Source: Phaeotremella fagi
Taxonomy: Eukaryota > Basidiomycota > Tremellomycetes > Tremellales > Phaeotremellaceae
Assembly (NCBI GenBank): GCA_001599715.1
Contig: BCHU01000006.1
Span: 1 to 64,000 of the forward strand
Length of the DNA stretch: 64,000 bases
Direction of reading: 5' to 3'
Positions within the stretch are counted from its first letter, which is position 1; each line of letters begins with the position of its first letter. Below, in pieces: positions 61,529-64,000 of this stretch. The position numbers and the translations under genes were made by a program. The notes below the pieces were generated by a model. That model did no database searches. It was not told the DNA's origin and was given only the letters and a program-made list of their open reading frames with translations.

Positions 61529-61757
61529 TTTTACTTTATACGATAGTCTTTTAACTTCAACAGATTATGATACTCAGAGAAATAAAACTGATGAAAACTG
61601 TAAGTAAGAGAAAGAAAAAGATAGAAAGAGACACTCAAAAATGCAATTCATATTCAGCTGTAATCACGGCAAAGGATACTTTGTTGAATGGAGTTTTACT
61701 CCTTGACGCACAGCATGACAGATACATTGTGACAATGGATCAGGGTTTTACTCGACT

Positions 61758-61766
61758 TGAAAGGTT
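61758..61766 (-). promoter_or_regulatory. Array element AACCTTTCA upstream of gene E
   Basis: 230 bases upstream of the gene E start. The stretch around it (61730-61822) shares several further blocks with the gene D promoter, including GTCAAAGGAAATCAAAA. Confidence 0.5.
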
Positions 61767-61923
61767 TGCAGTCTTACTCGTTGATCTCACAAGACCTTTG
61801 AAGCTTGTCAAAGGAAATCAAAAACGATGATACTGTACGTAGTTTGATGAACCTCTGCTGTTAGTTCTTCAGAGAATGCATAATGAAGACCGCGTCGAGG
61901 TCAAAAATATTTAAGCCGTCATA

Positions 61924-62478
61924 TCAACATTTTACTTCATCGTCATCCCCAGTAAACAAGCTCCATTTCCCAACAGTAGCCATACAATTCTTTGGGAAAA
62001 CACTACCATATTGCGTATCATGTTCAAGCGCAAAATCCTCATCCATCTCTGCCATGTCACGTAATATCCATTTCCTACTGTCTTCTAAAAGATCCTGATC
62101 AGAAACTTTAGGATGAGCGAATCAATCAGTGATATCTTGCAATCAAAAAGAGGCAACTAACATACCTTCTTGAACTGTAGACTCACTCTCCGATTCTCCA
62201 GTACCACTTGATGAATTTTCAACACCTGCGTCGACTGCCCCAGTTTCAGCATCTCCTTGCCCTGCTCTGTCATCATTGTCACTAGTCCTCAACTCATACA
62301 GTTTACTGGAATTAACTTCGCTCCGTCCTTGACTACCAGATGGGTAAACCCTACAGTATTCGAATATCATCCAGGGTGAGTCATTGATCATCGTTAAAAT
62401 ATAGACTTACCAATCAGAGCGTAGGACTTGTGATACCTCACGACCATTAGACACGCAAGTCTGAGTTCCTGCTAACAT
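61924..62478 (-). CDS. Array gene F: small acidic protein of unknown function
   Basis: Exons 62478-62411, 62350-62166 and 62105-61924 give 144 residues. N-terminus MLAGTQTCVSNGREVSQVLRSDW; the REVSQV step resembles EESQISQVS of genes A-D. Exon 2 is Ser/Glu/Gly-rich (NSSSGTGESESESTVQEG). Exon 3 reads DQDLLEDSRKWILRDMAEMDED and ends FTGDDDEVKC. Phase-2 then phase-1 introns place it in the family although overall similarity is slight. No known domain or signal peptide. Confidence 0.7.
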
Positions 62479-62691
62479 TCTTGATTTGACAAGAGTTGTG
62501 TGTTACCTTGCAAAGCTTGTAAATCAGATTTGTACAGGACAAAGAATTCGTGTCAACCTGGACCATCACGATTAGTGAAAGTTGTTGAACAATTGTGCCA
62601 CAGAGAACAAAGGTTTGCTTCCATTATTCGCTGATGTGCAATGGGTTTTTGTGGCAGTGCTCCTGTAAACGGGTTTCGGGTGTCATGAAAA

Positions 62692-62700
62692 TGAAAGGTT
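62692..62700 (-). promoter_or_regulatory. Array element AACCTTTCA upstream of gene F
   Basis: 214 bases upstream of the gene F start, in a promoter that otherwise differs from those of A-D. Confidence 0.45.
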
Positions 62701-62903
62701 CAGCAGTTGTCTTGTTTATCGATATTCCTCTCGCCTTTGTTCATTTTCAACGGATTCTGAAATGGGTTCATTGGGAGGAGAAATTCCAGGCAATTTGAAG
62801 GAGGGTTGTGATACATGTGGTGTACAGTATGAGTATCTAGGAAATAGAAAGGTAAGAAAGATGATACGTGTAAATATGGGAAGGAAACGAGGCTAAAAAA
62901 TTT

Positions 62904-63776
62904 TCAAACATCATGTTGCCAACCTCCCTCTCTGGACCAGCTCCACCCAGCTTCTTCTATTTCGGTAACGCGTTGCTTCAACCCACCGTAGACATCTTTG
63001 ATTAAGTTTCGAGTTATTGAATCACAATCATTGTCGCGAGCAAAACCAAACCCATATTGATCATCTAAGACAATATATTTTTGATACCTATCAGTTTAAT
63101 TGGCTCGCAATGTTACATTGAGAACTTACCCTCATTTCCGTCTTCATCTCTCGTGTCATTAGTATCGTCGTGTTGCGTACCAGTCGGAGCATCGGTCTTT
63201 TCAAAACCATTAGCTGTCACAACATAATATTCTGGAGATGGTGGATTGCCCTTGCCATCCCAAGATCTGACAACTTCGATTACTTTTCCGTTGTTTGCAG
63301 TGTTGCTAGCCTCTGAAGCCTTGCTAACATCACTGTGTTCTTCAGAAGTGTTGTAATCCCTGTAAGTAAGGTCGATGATTTCAGTAACATTCAAGTACTC
63401 CAGAGTAGCTGACTGGAGAGATATTTCACTTACCCAGGTTCACTTTCGAATGATGAATCATTTGTGTAATCGTCGCTGCCGTCCCCAGATTCATCATGTT
63501 CACCAGTAGTGAAACAAGTGTCTTGGAGAGATTCTTGGGGGCTGCGCTCGCCGATTCCTCCAGTGTCGCCAATCTCTGATCCCTCGCTAACATCTTTATG
63601 GGTTTCTTCTTCAGAAGGGTAATGCCTGTAACTAACGTCAGAAGATTCTAGTAACATTCAAGTGCTCCACAGTAGCTGACTGGAGAGATATTAACTTACC
63701 CAAATCCACTGTCAAAGGTTGAAGCAGTGTGAGCATCGTCGTCGGAGGAGTACTGCGATGTTGATGTTGATGTCAT
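62904..63776 (-). CDS. Array gene G: small acidic protein with a duplicated exon
   Basis: Four exons: 63776-63700, 63625-63434, 63359-63130 and 63064-62904, giving 219 residues. N-terminus MTSTSTSQYSSDDDAH. Exons 2 and 3 start alike (HYPSEEETHKDVSEGSE, DYNTSEEHSDVSKASE), and the two introns before them are both 74 bases and nearly identical, so exon plus intron was duplicated. Exon 2 is 192 bases, a multiple of three. Exon 3 adds WDGKGNPPSPEYYVVTANGF, as in gene E. The last exon has GFGFARDNDCDSITRNLI and ends GGWQHDV. First intron phase 2, last intron phase 1. No known domain. Confidence 0.72.
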
Positions 63777-63878
63777 TATTCTAATGAAGTTAACTTTAAA
63801 ATACTTGGGGAAACGGTTTATTGCTGAAAATTGGGATTTAGAAAAGCAATTGCCCAAACAACAGGACTGCTGACCAGC

Positions 63879-63887
63879 ATATATAAG
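63879..63887 (-). promoter_or_regulatory. TATA box of array gene G
   Basis: CATATATAA about 105 bases upstream of the gene G start. TATA boxes with a similar placement are present upstream of A, C and D. Confidence 0.5.
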
Positions 63888-63954
63888 TTGACATGTGACA
63901 AAGGATGAACAATAGGAATTACACCATTGTCAAATTGAAACCCGTTTGATGGCA

Positions 63955-63963
63955 TGAAAGGTT
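63955..63963 (-). promoter_or_regulatory. Array element AACCTTTCA upstream of gene G
   Basis: 179 bases upstream of the gene G start and about 70 bases beyond its TATA box. It is the last copy before the window ends. Confidence 0.5.
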
Positions 63964-64000
63964 GGTGAAAAGAAAGGATACTGTTCCATTATGATTGCCC

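Overview
The window begins at a chromosome end. Its first 24 bases are three copies of TAACCCCC (TTAGGGGG on the other strand), the telomere repeat known from Cryptococcus and relatives. Genes carry many short introns (about 45-75 bases, GTAAGT-like donors) and no bacterial signals. With the gene content this suggests a basidiomycete yeast of the Tremellales (Cryptococcus/Kwoniella clade). I cannot name the species from sequence alone.

Layout. (1) 0-1.7 kb: telomere and weak, mostly broken reading frames. (2) 1.7-26 kb: a subtelomeric block dominated by transport. It holds a frameshifted alpha/beta hydrolase, seven membrane transporters (two DHA2-type MFS, one auxin-efflux-carrier type, two Dal5/allantoate-type MFS, one nodulin/Mch1-like MFS, one siderophore-type MFS), an arylsulfotransferase-family secreted protein, a Zn2Cys6 regulator, an NAD(P)-binding protein and a glutathione transferase. 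Two intergenic regions in this block share an identical 12-base CGG-type motif, which may mark a small regulon of the Zn2Cys6 gene. The siderophore transporter has an iron-type GATA site upstream. (3) 26-36 kb: housekeeping genes, including a DUF255 thioredoxin-fold protein, a mitochondrial-type aldehyde dehydrogenase, an inositol polyphosphate multikinase and a lipid phosphate phosphatase. (4) 36-56 kb: cell-wall and carbohydrate enzymes (GH5 exo-glucanase, GH72 glucanosyltransferase, GH51 arabinofuranosidase), a membrane-anchored copper amine oxidase, a short-chain reductase, a pirin, and two tandem pairs of unknown paralogues, one made by a 0.9-kb segmental duplication.

(5) 56.9-63.8 kb: the most unusual part. 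Seven small acidic genes stand head to tail on the minus strand, start codons 0.9-1.3 kb apart. Their proteins are very divergent and I recognise no domain. All seven have a first intron in phase 2 and a last intron in phase 1, and all have the 9-mer AACCTTTCA (one with a mismatch) about 180-300 bases upstream of the start. The array looks like an expanding, co-regulated, fast-evolving family and may continue past the right edge.

Spliced gene limits were worked out by hand from splice consensus and family similarity. Starts, stops and phases were checked for most genes, but no transcript evidence was available.
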